A stretch of DNA of 9,425 nucleotides from Desulfonatronospira sp. (GTDB lineage: Bacteria > Desulfobacterota > Desulfovibrionia > Desulfovibrionales > Desulfonatronovibrionaceae), in contig PWSL01000075.1 of the NCBI GenBank assembly GCA_003563255.1, positions 1-9,425 on the forward strand, given 5' to 3'. Made by a program: the position numbers and the translations under genes. How positions within the stretch are numbered: position 1 is the first letter of the stretch; the number at the start of each line of letters is the position of its first letter. Shown in pieces: positions 1 to 7,250 of the stretch. Under the pieces are notes generated by a model. The model was given only the letters and a program-made list of their open reading frames with translations, did no database searches and was not told where the DNA came from.

Positions 1-22
1 CGAAGGATTTCCTGCAGAGCAG

Positions 23-79
23 GGTTTAACTGGGCCTGCCCGGTTAAACCGGAGTCCCCGTTGGGGTGTTTAACTGGGG
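23..79. repeat. Three-arm inverted/direct repeat with two alternative hairpins
   Basis: Arm 1 (24-35, GTTTAACTGGGC) pairs with arm 2 (38-49, GCCCGGTTAAAC) over 12 positions with one G-U wobble and a two-base spacer; G23-C50 extends it. Arm 3 (68-79, GTTTAACTGGGG) repeats arm 1 directly and can pair with arm 2 over 11 positions. A small CCCC-GTT-GGGG hairpin (56-66) lies between arms 2 and 3. Arm 2 can therefore pair with only one partner at a time. This geometry is seen in attenuators, but also in decayed REP-type repeats. No clear promoter or U-tract accompanies it, so the role is unknown. Confidence 0.6.
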
Positions 80-198
80 TTAATCCTGTCAAAAAACTCT
101 TCTCTTTATTGTTGCGGGCAAAGCATCACTATGGCGGTATATCAGTATTTTTCTAATCCCTTAGCACCTTCCGGATTATCACTGAACAGGCCAACCCA

Positions 199-612
199 AT
201 GAAAATAACTGACAACCTGTCCATAAAAGACTCGGAAATTGATCTCCAGGCAATCCGGGCCAGCGGCCCCGGCGGTCAGAAAGTCAACAAAACTGCTTCA
301 GCAGTTCAGCTGTTTTTTGATATCAAGACCTCTTCATTGCCGCAAATTTACAAGGAAAGGCTTTTGAACCTGAACGATCAGCGCATCACTCGGAATGGAT
401 TGATTGTCATCAGGGCCGAAAAGAGCAGATCCCAGGCAAAAAACAAAAAAGAGGCCTTTAATAAATTGCAGCAGCTTATCCAGAAAGCCACTGTCGAGCC
501 TGAGCCCCGAAAACCGACCCGTCCCTCCAGGTCTTCCAGGCAAAGACGCCTGGCTGAAAAAGCCAGAAAAAGCCGGATCAAGGAGATGAGAAAGCCTGTT
601 GATCAGGAATAA
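199..612 (+). CDS. arfB: ArfB (YaeJ)-type peptidyl-tRNA hydrolase, ribosome rescue factor
   Basis: This protein hydrolyses peptidyl-tRNA on ribosomes stalled at the end of a truncated mRNA, a cytoplasmic backup to tmRNA trans-translation. The 137 residues match the family in length (about 140). The catalytic GGQ is at residues 25-27 within RASGPGGQKVNK, followed by SAVQLFFDI, and by SSLPQIYKERLL and RITRNGLIVI, all typical of the RF-1-like catalytic domain. The protein lacks the codon-recognition domains of full release factors. From about residue 104 to the end it is rich in Lys and Arg (PTRPSRSSRQRRLAEKARK). In characterised ArfB this tail enters the empty mRNA channel. The ATG at 199 fits the family N-terminus (a beta strand before the IRASG helix). 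Its Shine-Dalgarno is weak (CAGG at 187-190). The gene appears to stand alone. A mitochondrial ICT1-like or generic RF-1-domain annotation would describe the same family. Confidence 0.93.
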   Translation: MKITDNLSIKDSEIDLQAIRASGPGGQKVNKTASAVQLFFDIKTSSLPQIYKERLLNLNDQRITRNGLIVIRAEKSRSQAKNKKEAFNKLQQLIQKATVEPEPRKPTRPSRSSRQRRLAEKARKSRIKEMRKPVDQE

Positions 613-613
613 A

Positions 614-650
614 GATGCCTGTTGCGTACGCAGGCCTGGCATCGCCTTTT
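614..650 (+). terminator. Possible terminator after arfB
   Basis: Just after the arfB stop, GATGCC (614-619) can pair with GGCATC (638-643), or GCCTG (617-621) with CAGGC (631-635) around the palindrome TGCGTACGCA (623-632). GCCTTTT follows at 644-650, a short T tract. Position and stem support a Rho-independent terminator, but the T tract is only four bases and the stem is interrupted. Confidence 0.35.
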
Positions 651-873
651 AGCCGTCTTCTCGCAGGTTGATTCAACTTCATGACAGGAGTCTGAACAAA
701 GAAGTACCTGAGCGCGGCGGCCGCAGTACCCCCTGGACAACGAAATCAGTGTGGACCTTATTTATGATGGAGTCAGGACGTCAGTGCAATGCCTCCAGCA
801 GACACCTGATCTGTTCCTGCAGGCCGTGTCTGTAAAGAAAACTTTTTTCAGACGCATCAGACTTGACTTGAGA

Positions 874-879
874 TATAAT
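874..879 (+). promoter_or_regulatory. Perfect -10 box (TATAAT) before the nitroreductase remnant
   Basis: TATAAT is exact at 874-879, placing a start near 886, about 54 bases before the GTG at 940. At the best spacing (17) the -35 position holds GACGCA, which is poor. TTGACT at 863-868 is far too close to serve. A weak or activator-dependent promoter is possible. Confidence 0.35.
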
Positions 880-939
880 AACCTTCAGATTTATGAGACC
901 AAAACCTTGGCCAACTATCCAAAAAACAAGGAGAAGTTT

Positions 940-1376
940 GTGGACGTCCTTAAAGCCGTTATGACCCGGAGAAGTATTCGCAAATATAAAGACAAGCCGG
1001 TCACTGATGAGCAGATAAAACCATCCTTGAGGCCGCCATGATGGCCCCCAGTGCAGGCAATGCTCAACCCTGGCACTTTATCATCTGCCGGGACAAAGAG
1101 ATCCAGGCCAAAGTCAAAGAAATAAACCCCTATGCTGCTATGGCAGATAAAGCCCCGCTGGGTATTCTTGTCTGCGCAGATTTAAACCTGGAAAAATTTC
1201 CCGGGTACTGGATCCAGGACTGTTCAGCAGCAACTCAAAATATTCTACTGGCCGCCAATGGTCTTGGACTTGGTTCAGTATGGACAGGAATTCATCCCAT
1301 AAAAGAAAGAGAGGATGGTTTTCAAAGACTGTTCAATCTTCCCCAGCGGGTGATTCCCATGGCCTATTCTGCCTGA
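940..1376 (+). pseudogene. Nitroreductase-family protein, frameshifted and C-terminally short
   Basis: Nitroreductase-family enzymes are FMN-dependent NAD(P)H oxidoreductases acting on nitro-aromatic or quinone-like substrates. A GTG start at 940 follows AAGGAG (928-933) at six bases. It begins VDVLKAVMTRRSIRKYKDKP, with the RRSIRKY FMN-contact motif at residues 10-16. Translation in this frame runs into a TGA (1039-1041). Restoring one base in the A run at 1017-1020 joins it to the frame ILEAAMMAPSAGNAQPWHF, a textbook nitroreductase segment, ending in GLGSVWTGI and LPQRVIPMA. The repaired protein has about 145 residues. The family usually continues some 25-30 residues further through a GYP motif and a final H-x-N-x-W-like end, and no frame downstream supplies these. 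The gene is therefore damaged twice, unless the first lesion is a sequencing error. It probably gives no active enzyme. Confidence 0.85.
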
Positions 1377-1396
1377 ACTTGGGGTTTTTCAGGCAG
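1369..1396 (+). terminator. Hairpin at the end of the nitroreductase remnant
   Basis: CTGCCTGAA (1369-1377) pairs perfectly with TTCAGGCAG (1388-1396) around a ten-base loop. It overlaps the TGA at 1374-1376 and lies before the DUF305 gene. No T tract follows, so it may be a partial terminator, an mRNA-stability structure or chance. Confidence 0.4.
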
Positions 1397-1400
1397 TTCA

Positions 1401-1413
1401 GTTTAGTCTAAAC
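1401..1413. promoter_or_regulatory. Perfect palindrome abutting the DUF305 ribosome-binding site
   Basis: GTTTAG-T-CTAAAC is a perfect 6+1+6 inverted repeat ending one base before the Shine-Dalgarno AAAGGAG (1414-1420). Its place suggests an operator or a translational control structure for the DUF305 gene. No known regulator can be named from the sequence. Confidence 0.4.
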
Positions 1414-1428
1414 AAAGGAGAAAAGGCC

Positions 1429-1968
1429 ATGTCATCGTTAGTCAGAATTATTTTTGCAGCCTTTTTTATCAGCACCTTGATCTTTTTTTCATCTTCAGTT
1501 GCAGCTGTGCCCCATGAGCATGAGCATATGCATGAGGTTCACAGTGAATTCGACTTTCTTGTGGAAATGATCCCTCACCATCAGGAGGCAGTGGACAGCT
1601 CCAAGGAGATCAAGTCTATAACCGGACGTTCAGAATTGCAAGAATTTGCCCGGGAAATCATAGCGGTTCAGAAAAAGGAAATTCAGGAGCTGCAAGAGTG
1701 GATACAACTCTGGTATCCGGATCGACATGCGCATGCTCGCTATGAGCCGATGATGCGGGACATTGCTGGTCTTTCCGTGGAAGAAGCGGAGCGAATTTTT
1801 CTTAAAGACATGATTGCTCACCACGAAATGGCCGTCATGATGGCCCGGGATCTTCTTGAAAATGATCTGGCAGAGCACGCTGAAGTAGGGGACATGGCCC
1901 GGTCAATAATTGAACAACAGGACAAGGAAATTAAGATAATGCAGGGGTGGCTCAAAGAATGGTTTTAG
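1429..1968 (+). CDS. Exported DUF305 (CopM-like) ferritin-fold protein, probable metal binder
   Basis: This 179-residue protein is predicted to work in the periplasm. Residues 1-25 form a signal peptide: Arg 6, a hydrophobic stretch (IIFAAFFISTLIFF) and a likely cut after Ala 25 (SVA/A). A His-rich stretch follows (HEHEHMHEVH, 29-38). DUF305 signatures occur twice: FDFLVEMIPHHQEAV (41-55) and FLKDMIAHHEMAVMMA (124-139). Each is followed by a helix ending in KKEIQELQEWI or DKEIKIMQGWL, so the protein is an internal duplication of a two-helix unit that would make a four-helix bundle. Paired HH and Met residues fit metal binding. In the family, cyanobacterial CopM binds copper and aids copper resistance; a copper role here is inference. 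The ATG follows AAAGGAG (1414-1420) at eight bases. The RND efflux genes lie about 1 kb downstream but have their own promoter. Confidence 0.88.
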   Translation: MSSLVRIIFAAFFISTLIFFSSSVAAVPHEHEHMHEVHSEFDFLVEMIPHHQEAVDSSKEIKSITGRSELQEFAREIIAVQKKEIQELQEWIQLWYPDRHAHARYEPMMRDIAGLSVEEAERIFLKDMIAHHEMAVMMARDLLENDLAEHAEVGDMARSIIEQQDKEIKIMQGWLKEWF

Positions 1969-2043
1969 CATGCCTCTGAAGGTATTTTGGTATCAGGTAG
2001 TTATCTGGTTTTCATAATTCAGGATTCCAATCGAGGAGCAAAA

Positions 2044-2670
2044 ATGGTTGACCAACGCAAACACTGGAACAAAGTTTTTGCCAGTAAGAGTGATCCAGAA
2101 CTCGGGTGGTATGAGAGTGATGTTTCTCAGACCCTGAAGTTTCTTGATTTAATCCCGAAACACGAAGAGGCTGTGGTTTTTCTTCCTGGTGCCGGAACCT
2201 CCATTCTTGTGGACGAGTTGCTTGCCAGGGGCTTCAGGATCATATTAAATGACATAAGTGATGAGGCGTTATCCAAGCTGGCAGCAAGAACCGGTAGAAA
2301 CGAAGAAAGCCTGATTTGGCTTTGCCACGACATTTCCAGACCGTTGCCTGATGGAATACCCGGGGCAGACGTCTGGATCGATCGGGCAGTCCTTCATTTC
2401 CTGACGGAAGAATCCAAAATCCAGGGATATTTTGCCAATCTAAATTCAGCCCTTCGCACCGGCGGATATGTATTGCTGGCAGAATTTTCAACAGCAGGCC
2501 CCCGAAAATGCGCCGGACTCGAGGTTTACCGATACTCTGTACAGGAAATGACCAGAAGGCTCGGCAAGACATTTACGCTGCTTGCCCATGAGGATTATAC
2601 GTATATTACTCCGGCAGGCGAGGAGCGTCCTTATATTTACGCGCTTTTCAAAAAGAACTCTGGCCAATAA
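2044..2670 (+). CDS. Class I SAM-dependent methyltransferase
   Basis: This 208-residue cytoplasmic enzyme should transfer a methyl group from S-adenosylmethionine; the acceptor is unknown. HWNKVFASKSDPELGWYESD (7-26) is the N-terminal signature of a common Rossmann-fold methyltransferase group. Motif I is VVFLPGAGTSILVDEL (44-59), where LPGAGTS replaces the usual DxGCGTG. Asp 70 (LNDIS) would bind the ribose hydroxyls, Asp 96 (CHDIS) the adenine region, and DRAVLHFLT (113-121) is the post-I/IV segment, followed by RTGGYVLLAEFS. The start is set at 2044 because GAGGAG (2033-2038) sits five bases upstream and the family signature begins soon after; an in-frame ATG at 1987 has no such site. It lies 75 bases after the DUF305 stop and may be cotranscribed with it. 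Tellurite- or thiol-methyltransferase-like labels are possible but cannot be supported from sequence alone. Confidence 0.85.
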   Translation: MVDQRKHWNKVFASKSDPELGWYESDVSQTLKFLDLIPKHEEAVVFLPGAGTSILVDELLARGFRIILNDISDEALSKLAARTGRNEESLIWLCHDISRPLPDGIPGADVWIDRAVLHFLTEESKIQGYFANLNSALRTGGYVLLAEFSTAGPRKCAGLEVYRYSVQEMTRRLGKTFTLLAHEDYTYITPAGEERPYIYALFKKNSGQ

Positions 2671-2950
2671 TGAACACCAGGCGCAGCCTGACACTTATAT
2701 TATAAACCTGGTTCCCACTGATGCTCCATCCTGACCTGAAACCGGCGAAATCATGCTGACTTATTGACACAGGCCATTTTAAATCCTATCCTAACTGTGC
2801 TCAAAAAGCAGCACTTTATTTGATTAATAACCCCCCCCGACCTGAATTGCTTATTAATTACTGCATCCCGGCAGGGCAAGCACATGGTCTTTGCTGAATC
2901 TCAATGATCTGACCCTTTTCTTAACAATTTTTCAGGATTATTCATGTAAA
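2671..2950 (+). other. Non-coding leader of the efflux operon
   Basis: A short stem CAGGC-GCA-GCCTG (2678-2690) follows the methyltransferase but has no clear T tract. After the promoter, GTGCT (2797-2801) can pair with AGCAC (2810-2814) and is followed by TTTATTT, a weak attenuator-like structure at the transcript start. An uninterrupted run of eight C (2831-2838) lies in the leader. An in-frame TTG at 2891 could extend the fusion protein, but the added residues look unlike a secretion signal. Confidence 0.5.
2764..2792 (+). promoter_or_regulatory. Sigma-70-like promoter for the RND efflux operon
   Basis: TTGACA (2764-2769) is a perfect -35, followed after exactly 17 bases by TATCCT (2787-2792), four of six matches to TATAAT. 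Transcription would begin near 2799 and leave a leader of about 150 bases before the ATG at 2951. The match quality and location directly before the operon make it the best promoter in the window. Confidence 0.6.
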
Positions 2951-4018
2951 ATGCCTTCATTCACAAAGAATAAGTTGCAGTCTGCAATGCTGACTGTATT
3001 GCCTGGACTTACCTTTTTCCTGTTTCTCTGTTCATGTTCAGGCCAGCCAGGCGAAGCCAATCCCATTGATTCTTCTGAGCCCAGGCGCGTGAATGTTCTG
3101 GTGCAGGAAGTCATTCCTGTTACAGTAAAAGACGTTGTTTTGCTGCCCGGAACAGCCCATGCCTGGCTTGAGGTCCGCCTGGCTTCCGAAACATCTGGAC
3201 GGGTGGAAAAACTGCTGGTCCGGGAAGGAAGTGAAGTCAGCAAGGACCAGGTCCTGGCGCACATAGACGTAACCCCTCTGAACGCGGCTCTTGCCCGGGC
3301 CAAATCCGCATTCGAGCTTCTCCAGGAGCAGCTGCGTCGGCGTGAAAGCCTCTTTGAGAAAAGAATTATCTCTGAGGAAGAACTGGACAGGATCCGGGCT
3401 GAAAAGGTGCAGGCCCGTGAAGTCCTGCGTCAGGCTGAGATTGAATACAACCGCGGCCTGGTGCGGGCGCCAGGCAAGGCAAGGGTGAACAATCTCCTTG
3501 TAGAGGCCGGGGAGTTTATGGACAGGGGAGAGGTCATGATTGAACTGGTTAACATTGAAAAGATCAAGTTCCAGGTCCAGGTCCCTGAAATGGATGTGCG
3601 TTTTTTAAATGTCGGGCAACCCGTCCAGGTAATGGTTGACGCTTATCAGGATCAGCACTTTCCGGGGGTTATTGATTTTATATCCTTTAAGGCGGATCAG
3701 TCCACAAATACCTTCAGAACCCAGGTTGTAGTGGACAATCCCCAAGGAGAAATCCGGCCCGGGATGATGGCCAGGGTTTCGTTCCAGCGCCGTATCATTG
3801 CTGATGCTGCAGCCGTTCCTCTTTCAGCCCTTATTGACCGGGGCGGCGAACGCCTGGTTTATGTAGAGGAGAATGGAGTAGCCAGAGCCAGGCCGGTGCG
3901 CATCGGAATTATCGAACGTGACCGGGTTCAGATTGTTGAGGGCCTTATCCCTGGGGACAAGCTTATCATTGCCGGTCAACGTGAAGTTGAAGACGGTACT
4001 CCGGTACTGGTGCAATGA
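2951..4018 (+). CDS. RND efflux periplasmic adaptor (membrane fusion lipoprotein)
   Basis: This protein bridges the inner-membrane RND pump and an outer-membrane channel in the periplasm. The 355 residues start with a basic, then hydrophobic signal (LTVLPGLTFFLFLCSC) ending in a lipobox-like L-C-S-C, so Cys 29 is the likely lipidated residue. Next come the first barrel-sandwich half (ASETSGRVEKLLVREGSEV, 78-96), an alpha-helical hairpin of heptad-like character (about 108-168), the second lipoyl half (VRAPGKARVNNLLVEAGEF, 171-189), a beta-barrel domain (about 204-278) and a membrane-proximal domain (AVPLSALI to the end; EGLIPGDKLIIAGQ 330-343). The segment PGKARVNN replaces the usual PFDGxV. 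The start at 2951 is chosen because it gives a normal lipoprotein signal; its Shine-Dalgarno is weak. ATG at 2987 is an alternative. The stop overlaps the next start as ATGA, implying translational coupling. Confidence 0.92.
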   Translation: MPSFTKNKLQSAMLTVLPGLTFFLFLCSCSGQPGEANPIDSSEPRRVNVLVQEVIPVTVKDVVLLPGTAHAWLEVRLASETSGRVEKLLVREGSEVSKDQVLAHIDVTPLNAALARAKSAFELLQEQLRRRESLFEKRIISEEELDRIRAEKVQAREVLRQAEIEYNRGLVRAPGKARVNNLLVEAGEFMDRGEVMIELVNIEKIKFQVQVPEMDVRFLNVGQPVQVMVDAYQDQHFPGVIDFISFKADQSTNTFRTQVVVDNPQGEIRPGMMARVSFQRRIIADAAAVPLSALIDRGGERLVYVEENGVARARPVRIGIIERDRVQIVEGLIPGDKLIIAGQREVEDGTPVLVQ

Positions 4019-7000
4019 TCCTCAATCATTGGGCCTTACGCAGGCAGGCATCAGTTCTTACTCTGCTGGTGATCCTGGTCATAGTGGGCGTCTATTCATA
4101 CCTGACCCTGCCCAGGGAATCCTTTCCAGACATAACCATTCCCTACGTGTTTGTGACCACCACCTATGAAGGTGTCTCACCCGAAGACATGGAAACCCTC
4201 ATTACCATACCCATTGAGCGCAAGCTCAAGGGGCTGGCCGGGGTGGAGGAAATCCGGGCCAGCTCTGCTGAGGGGTTATCCACGGTTGCCGTAAAGTTCA
4301 TGCCTTCAGTGGACATTGACGACGCCCTGCAGAATGTAAGGGTCAAGGTTGACCAGGCCAAGGCTGACCTGCCTGCGGAACTGGAAGATGATCCTGTGGT
4401 AGAAGAGGTCAATTTTTCAGACATTCCAGTGATACGAGTGGTTCTCTCAGGCCCATATTCTCTGGCCAGGCTGAAAAACTGGGCTGAAGACATCAAGGAC
4501 CAGATTGAAACCATTCCCGGCGTGCTCAATGTCCTGGAAAGCGGAGGCCTGGAGCGTGAAATCAGGGTGGAATTCGACCTGGACCGCATCCGGGCCTATA
4601 ACGTGCCCTTTTCCAGCATGATCCAGGCTGTGACCCAGAGCAACGTCAACATGCCCAGCGGCAGCATGGACATCGGCGAAACCCGTTACCTGGTCCGGGT
4701 TCCAGAAGATTTCAAACACCCCTCGGAAATATTTTCCATCGTGGCCTTTGTCCGTGACGGCAAACCAGTCTATCTCCGGGATGTGGCCAGAATCGAGGAC
4801 ACCCACAAGGATCCCCTGACCCGGAGCCGAATCAACGGAAGTCCCAGCGTGACCCTTTCCGTGCAGAAACGCAGCGGCGAGAACATCGTCCGCATCTGCG
4901 ACCAGGTCCGCGCCCTGGTGGATGAGACCAGACCCCAGCTGCCCGGAGATCTGCAACTGGACATTACTTCTGATATGTCCCAGAACGTCCGGCTGATAGT
5001 CTCTGAACTGGAGAACAGCATTCTTTCCGGACTGATCCTGGTACTGACTGTGATTCTGATATTCATTGGTGGCCGCTCAGCCATTTTCGTGGCCCTGGCC
5101 ATTCCCTGTTCCATGTTTATTGCTTTCGCTCTTCTGGCCGGACTGGGCATAACCCTGAATATGGTGGTCCTTTTTTCCCTTATCCTGGCCCTGGGCATGC
5201 TGGTGGACAACGGCATTGTTATCGTGGAAAACATCTACCGGCACATGCAGAACGGCCAGCCAGGAGAAATCGCCGCCCGCACCGGCACTGACCAGGTGGC
5301 CTGGCCGGTAATCACGGCCACCCTGACCACCCTGGCCGCCTTTATTCCCATGCTTTTCTGGCCCGGGATCGTGGGCGAGTTCATGATGTTCCTGCCCAAA
5401 ACCCTGATCATGGTCCTTTCCGCGTCTTTATTTATTGCCCTGGTGGTCAATCCCGTACTGTCTGCCCGCTATCAGAAGGTGCGTGCGGCCACACTCCCTG
5501 ACCCTGACCAGCCTGTCCGCCAGGCATGGATCAAGAGGATATATCTTCGCCTTCTCAAGTGGTCCCTTGGACACAGATTAATTGTCCTTTGCACTGCTTT
5601 TCTGTTTCTAACAGTCTCAATCACGGCCTTCGGAATCTGGGGCAAGGGTGTGGAATTTTTTCCTGAAACCGATCCCAACAGGGCCTTTGTGCATATCCGG
5701 GCACCCGAGGGAACCAGCCTGGATGCTTCAGACAGGCTTGTGGCCCAGGTGGAATCCATTGTCAGGGAATATGAGGATATTGAGCATGTTATCGCCAATA
5801 TCGGCTCAGCCGGCGGCGACCCCTTTGCCGCAGGCGGCCCTGGCACTCATCTGAGCCGCGTGGTTATTGATTTCAAGGATTTTCACGAGCGCTCCCAATC
5901 CTCATCCAAGACCGTGGCTGAAATCCGGGAGCGGGTTCTGGCCGCCATTGCCGGAGCTGAACTGCAGGTGGAAAAGGAAGAGGGAGGCCCTCCAACCGGC
6001 CCTCCGGTGAACATGGAAATCACTGGAGTAGATATCCGGGTGCTTGGCCAGCTGGCCGCTGAAGTACGCAGGTCCATAAAAGACATTCCCAGTCTGGTTG
6101 ATCTGAAAGACAACTTTGTACATGGAAAGCCTGAAATTCTGATCAATGTGGACAAGGAAAAGGCCGCGCTCCTTGGCCTGGACACCTACTCCATTGCTTA
6201 CACCGTAAAGGCCGCCATCGGCGGAGTCAGGGTAGGCGTGCTGCGCGATGACCGGGACGAATACGATATCACTGCCCGTTTGCCTGAAGAAGCCAGAAAT
6301 TCTCTGGAATCCCTGAACCGGCTGACCGTATCAGGACCTCAGGGTCAACCGATTCCACTGACCAGCGTGGCCCAGGTGGAATTGTCCAGCGGAGTGGGAG
6401 ACATCATGCGCCTCAACCAGCGCAGGGTGGTCACAGTTTCCGCATCTGTATCCGGACGGCTGGCCAATGATGTGCTCAGGGATATCGAACATCACCTGGC
6501 CGGTTTTGACTGGCCGCGTGGTTATTCCTATCAGTTTACCGGTGAGCAGGAGGAGCAGGCCAAGGCAAAGGATTTTCTGAGCAAGGCTTTTTTTGGGGTG
6601 CTCATGCTGATCTTCCTGATACTTATCACTCAATTCAATTCCATCATACCTGCCCTGATCATTCTGACCACGGTCCTGCTCTCACTGATCGGAGTATTTA
6701 CCGGCCTGCTGGTCACTGGGATGGCTTTTGGAATCATTATGACCGGGATCGGGGTCATAAGCCTGGCTGGAGTGGTGGTAAACAACGCCATAGTGCTCAT
6801 TGACTATTACATGCAGCTTCTGGGCCGGGGCATGGATCGCGCAGAGGCCCTTCTCCAGGCCGGAATGGTCAGGTTCAGGCCGGTAATGCTTACTGCCATT
6901 ACCACCATCCTGGGCCTGATGCCCATGGCCACTGGAGTCAGTTTTGACTTCAAAAGCCTGTCCTGGAGCATAGGCGGAGAATCAGCCCAATGGTGGGGAC

Positions 7001-7152
7001 CCATGGCTGTGGCCGTGGTCTTTGGCCTGGCCGTCGCCACCCTTCTGACCTTGATAGTGGTCCCGGTTCTGTGCTCCCTGTCCAGAAGCCTGCCCGGAGT
7101 AGCCCGGGGGCTCTATGGCGAAAATAAAAAGTGGATAGTTACGAAGGATTAA
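4015..7152 (+). CDS. RND efflux permease, AcrB/HAE1-like
   Basis: This is the proton-driven inner-membrane pump of a tripartite efflux system. The 1045 residues have the family's doubled layout: TM1 near 12-30, a large periplasmic loop, TM2-6 near 334-470, TM7 near 521-543, a second loop, and TM8-12 near 858-1025. Hallmarks are LPRESFPDI and YEGVSPEDMETLITIPIE after TM1, and TM4 GMLVDNGIVIVENIYRHM, with Asp 398 and Asn 399 at the place of AcrB Asp407-Asp408. In TM10, VVNNAIVLIDYY puts Asn 923 at the AcrB Lys940 position. Arg 955 (RFRPVMLT) matches AcrB Arg971. The TM4 sequence is unlike CusA-type metal pumps, so a HAE1-type pump for organic compounds is more likely, but the substrate cannot be read. 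No outer-membrane factor or regulator is present in the window. Its start overlaps the adaptor's stop by four bases. Confidence 0.94.
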   Translation: MILNHWALRRQASVLTLLVILVIVGVYSYLTLPRESFPDITIPYVFVTTTYEGVSPEDMETLITIPIERKLKGLAGVEEIRASSAEGLSTVAVKFMPSVDIDDALQNVRVKVDQAKADLPAELEDDPVVEEVNFSDIPVIRVVLSGPYSLARLKNWAEDIKDQIETIPGVLNVLESGGLEREIRVEFDLDRIRAYNVPFSSMIQAVTQSNVNMPSGSMDIGETRYLVRVPEDFKHPSEIFSIVAFVRDGKPVYLRDVARIEDTHKDPLTRSRINGSPSVTLSVQKRSGENIVRICDQVRALVDETRPQLPGDLQLDITSDMSQNVRLIVSELENSILSGLILVLTVILIFIGGRSAIFVALAIPCSMFIAFALLAGLGITLNMVVLFSLILALGMLVDNGIVIVENIYRHMQNGQPGEIAARTGTDQVAWPVITATLTTLAAFIPMLFWPGIVGEFMMFLPKTLIMVLSASLFIALVVNPVLSARYQKVRAATLPDPDQPVRQAWIKRIYLRLLKWSLGHRLIVLCTAFLFLTVSITAFGIWGKGVEFFPETDPNRAFVHIRAPEGTSLDASDRLVAQVESIVREYEDIEHVIANIGSAGGDPFAAGGPGTHLSRVVIDFKDFHERSQSSSKTVAEIRERVLAAIAGAELQVEKEEGGPPTGPPVNMEITGVDIRVLGQLAAEVRRSIKDIPSLVDLKDNFVHGKPEILINVDKEKAALLGLDTYSIAYTVKAAIGGVRVGVLRDDRDEYDITARLPEEARNSLESLNRLTVSGPQGQPIPLTSVAQVELSSGVGDIMRLNQRRVVTVSASVSGRLANDVLRDIEHHLAGFDWPRGYSYQFTGEQEEQAKAKDFLSKAFFGVLMLIFLILITQFNSIIPALIILTTVLLSLIGVFTGLLVTGMAFGIIMTGIGVISLAGVVVNNAIVLIDYYMQLLGRGMDRAEALLQAGMVRFRPVMLTAITTILGLMPMATGVSFDFKSLSWSIGGESAQWWGPMAVAVVFGLAVATLLTLIVVPVLCSLSRSLPGVARGLYGENKKWIVTKD

Positions 7153-7250
7153 GGGTTTCGCTTTTTTGCAAACGCATCTTATCAGCAGATAGAACGCTGG
7201 AATTACTTGCGGGCTTGGGTGTTTTAGTTCACGATAGCAATAAAACATTA

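Larger units (their letters stand above)
613..939. other. Non-coding spacer between arfB and the nitroreductase remnant
   Basis: Apart from the possible terminator at 614-650 and the TATAAT at 874-879, I see no gene here. The frame of the nitroreductase is open back to 751, but those residues resemble no nitroreductase N-terminus and no ribosome-binding site precedes 751. A GC-rich patch lies at 711-726 (GCGCGGCGGCCGC). Confidence 0.5.

Noticed and set aside
863..879. TTGACT plus TATAAT as a promoter pair
   Set aside because: The boxes are only five bases apart, so TTGACT cannot be the -35.
751..939. Open frame upstream of the nitroreductase GTG, as an N-terminal extension
   Set aside because: It has no ribosome-binding site, resembles no nitroreductase N-terminus, and a good AAGGAG points to the GTG at 940.
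1015..1022. Programmed -1 frameshift in the nitroreductase
   Set aside because: The sequence ATAAAACC is not a standard slippery heptamer and the C-terminus is missing too, so decay is simpler.
4164..7040. Long minus-strand open frames inside the permease gene
   Set aside because: They are shadows of the strongly conserved forward RND gene and show no recognisable family.
7150..7176. Terminator after the RND permease (GTTTCGC-TTTTTT-GCAAAC)
   Set aside because: The stem needs a bulge, is short, and the T run is in the loop rather than after it.
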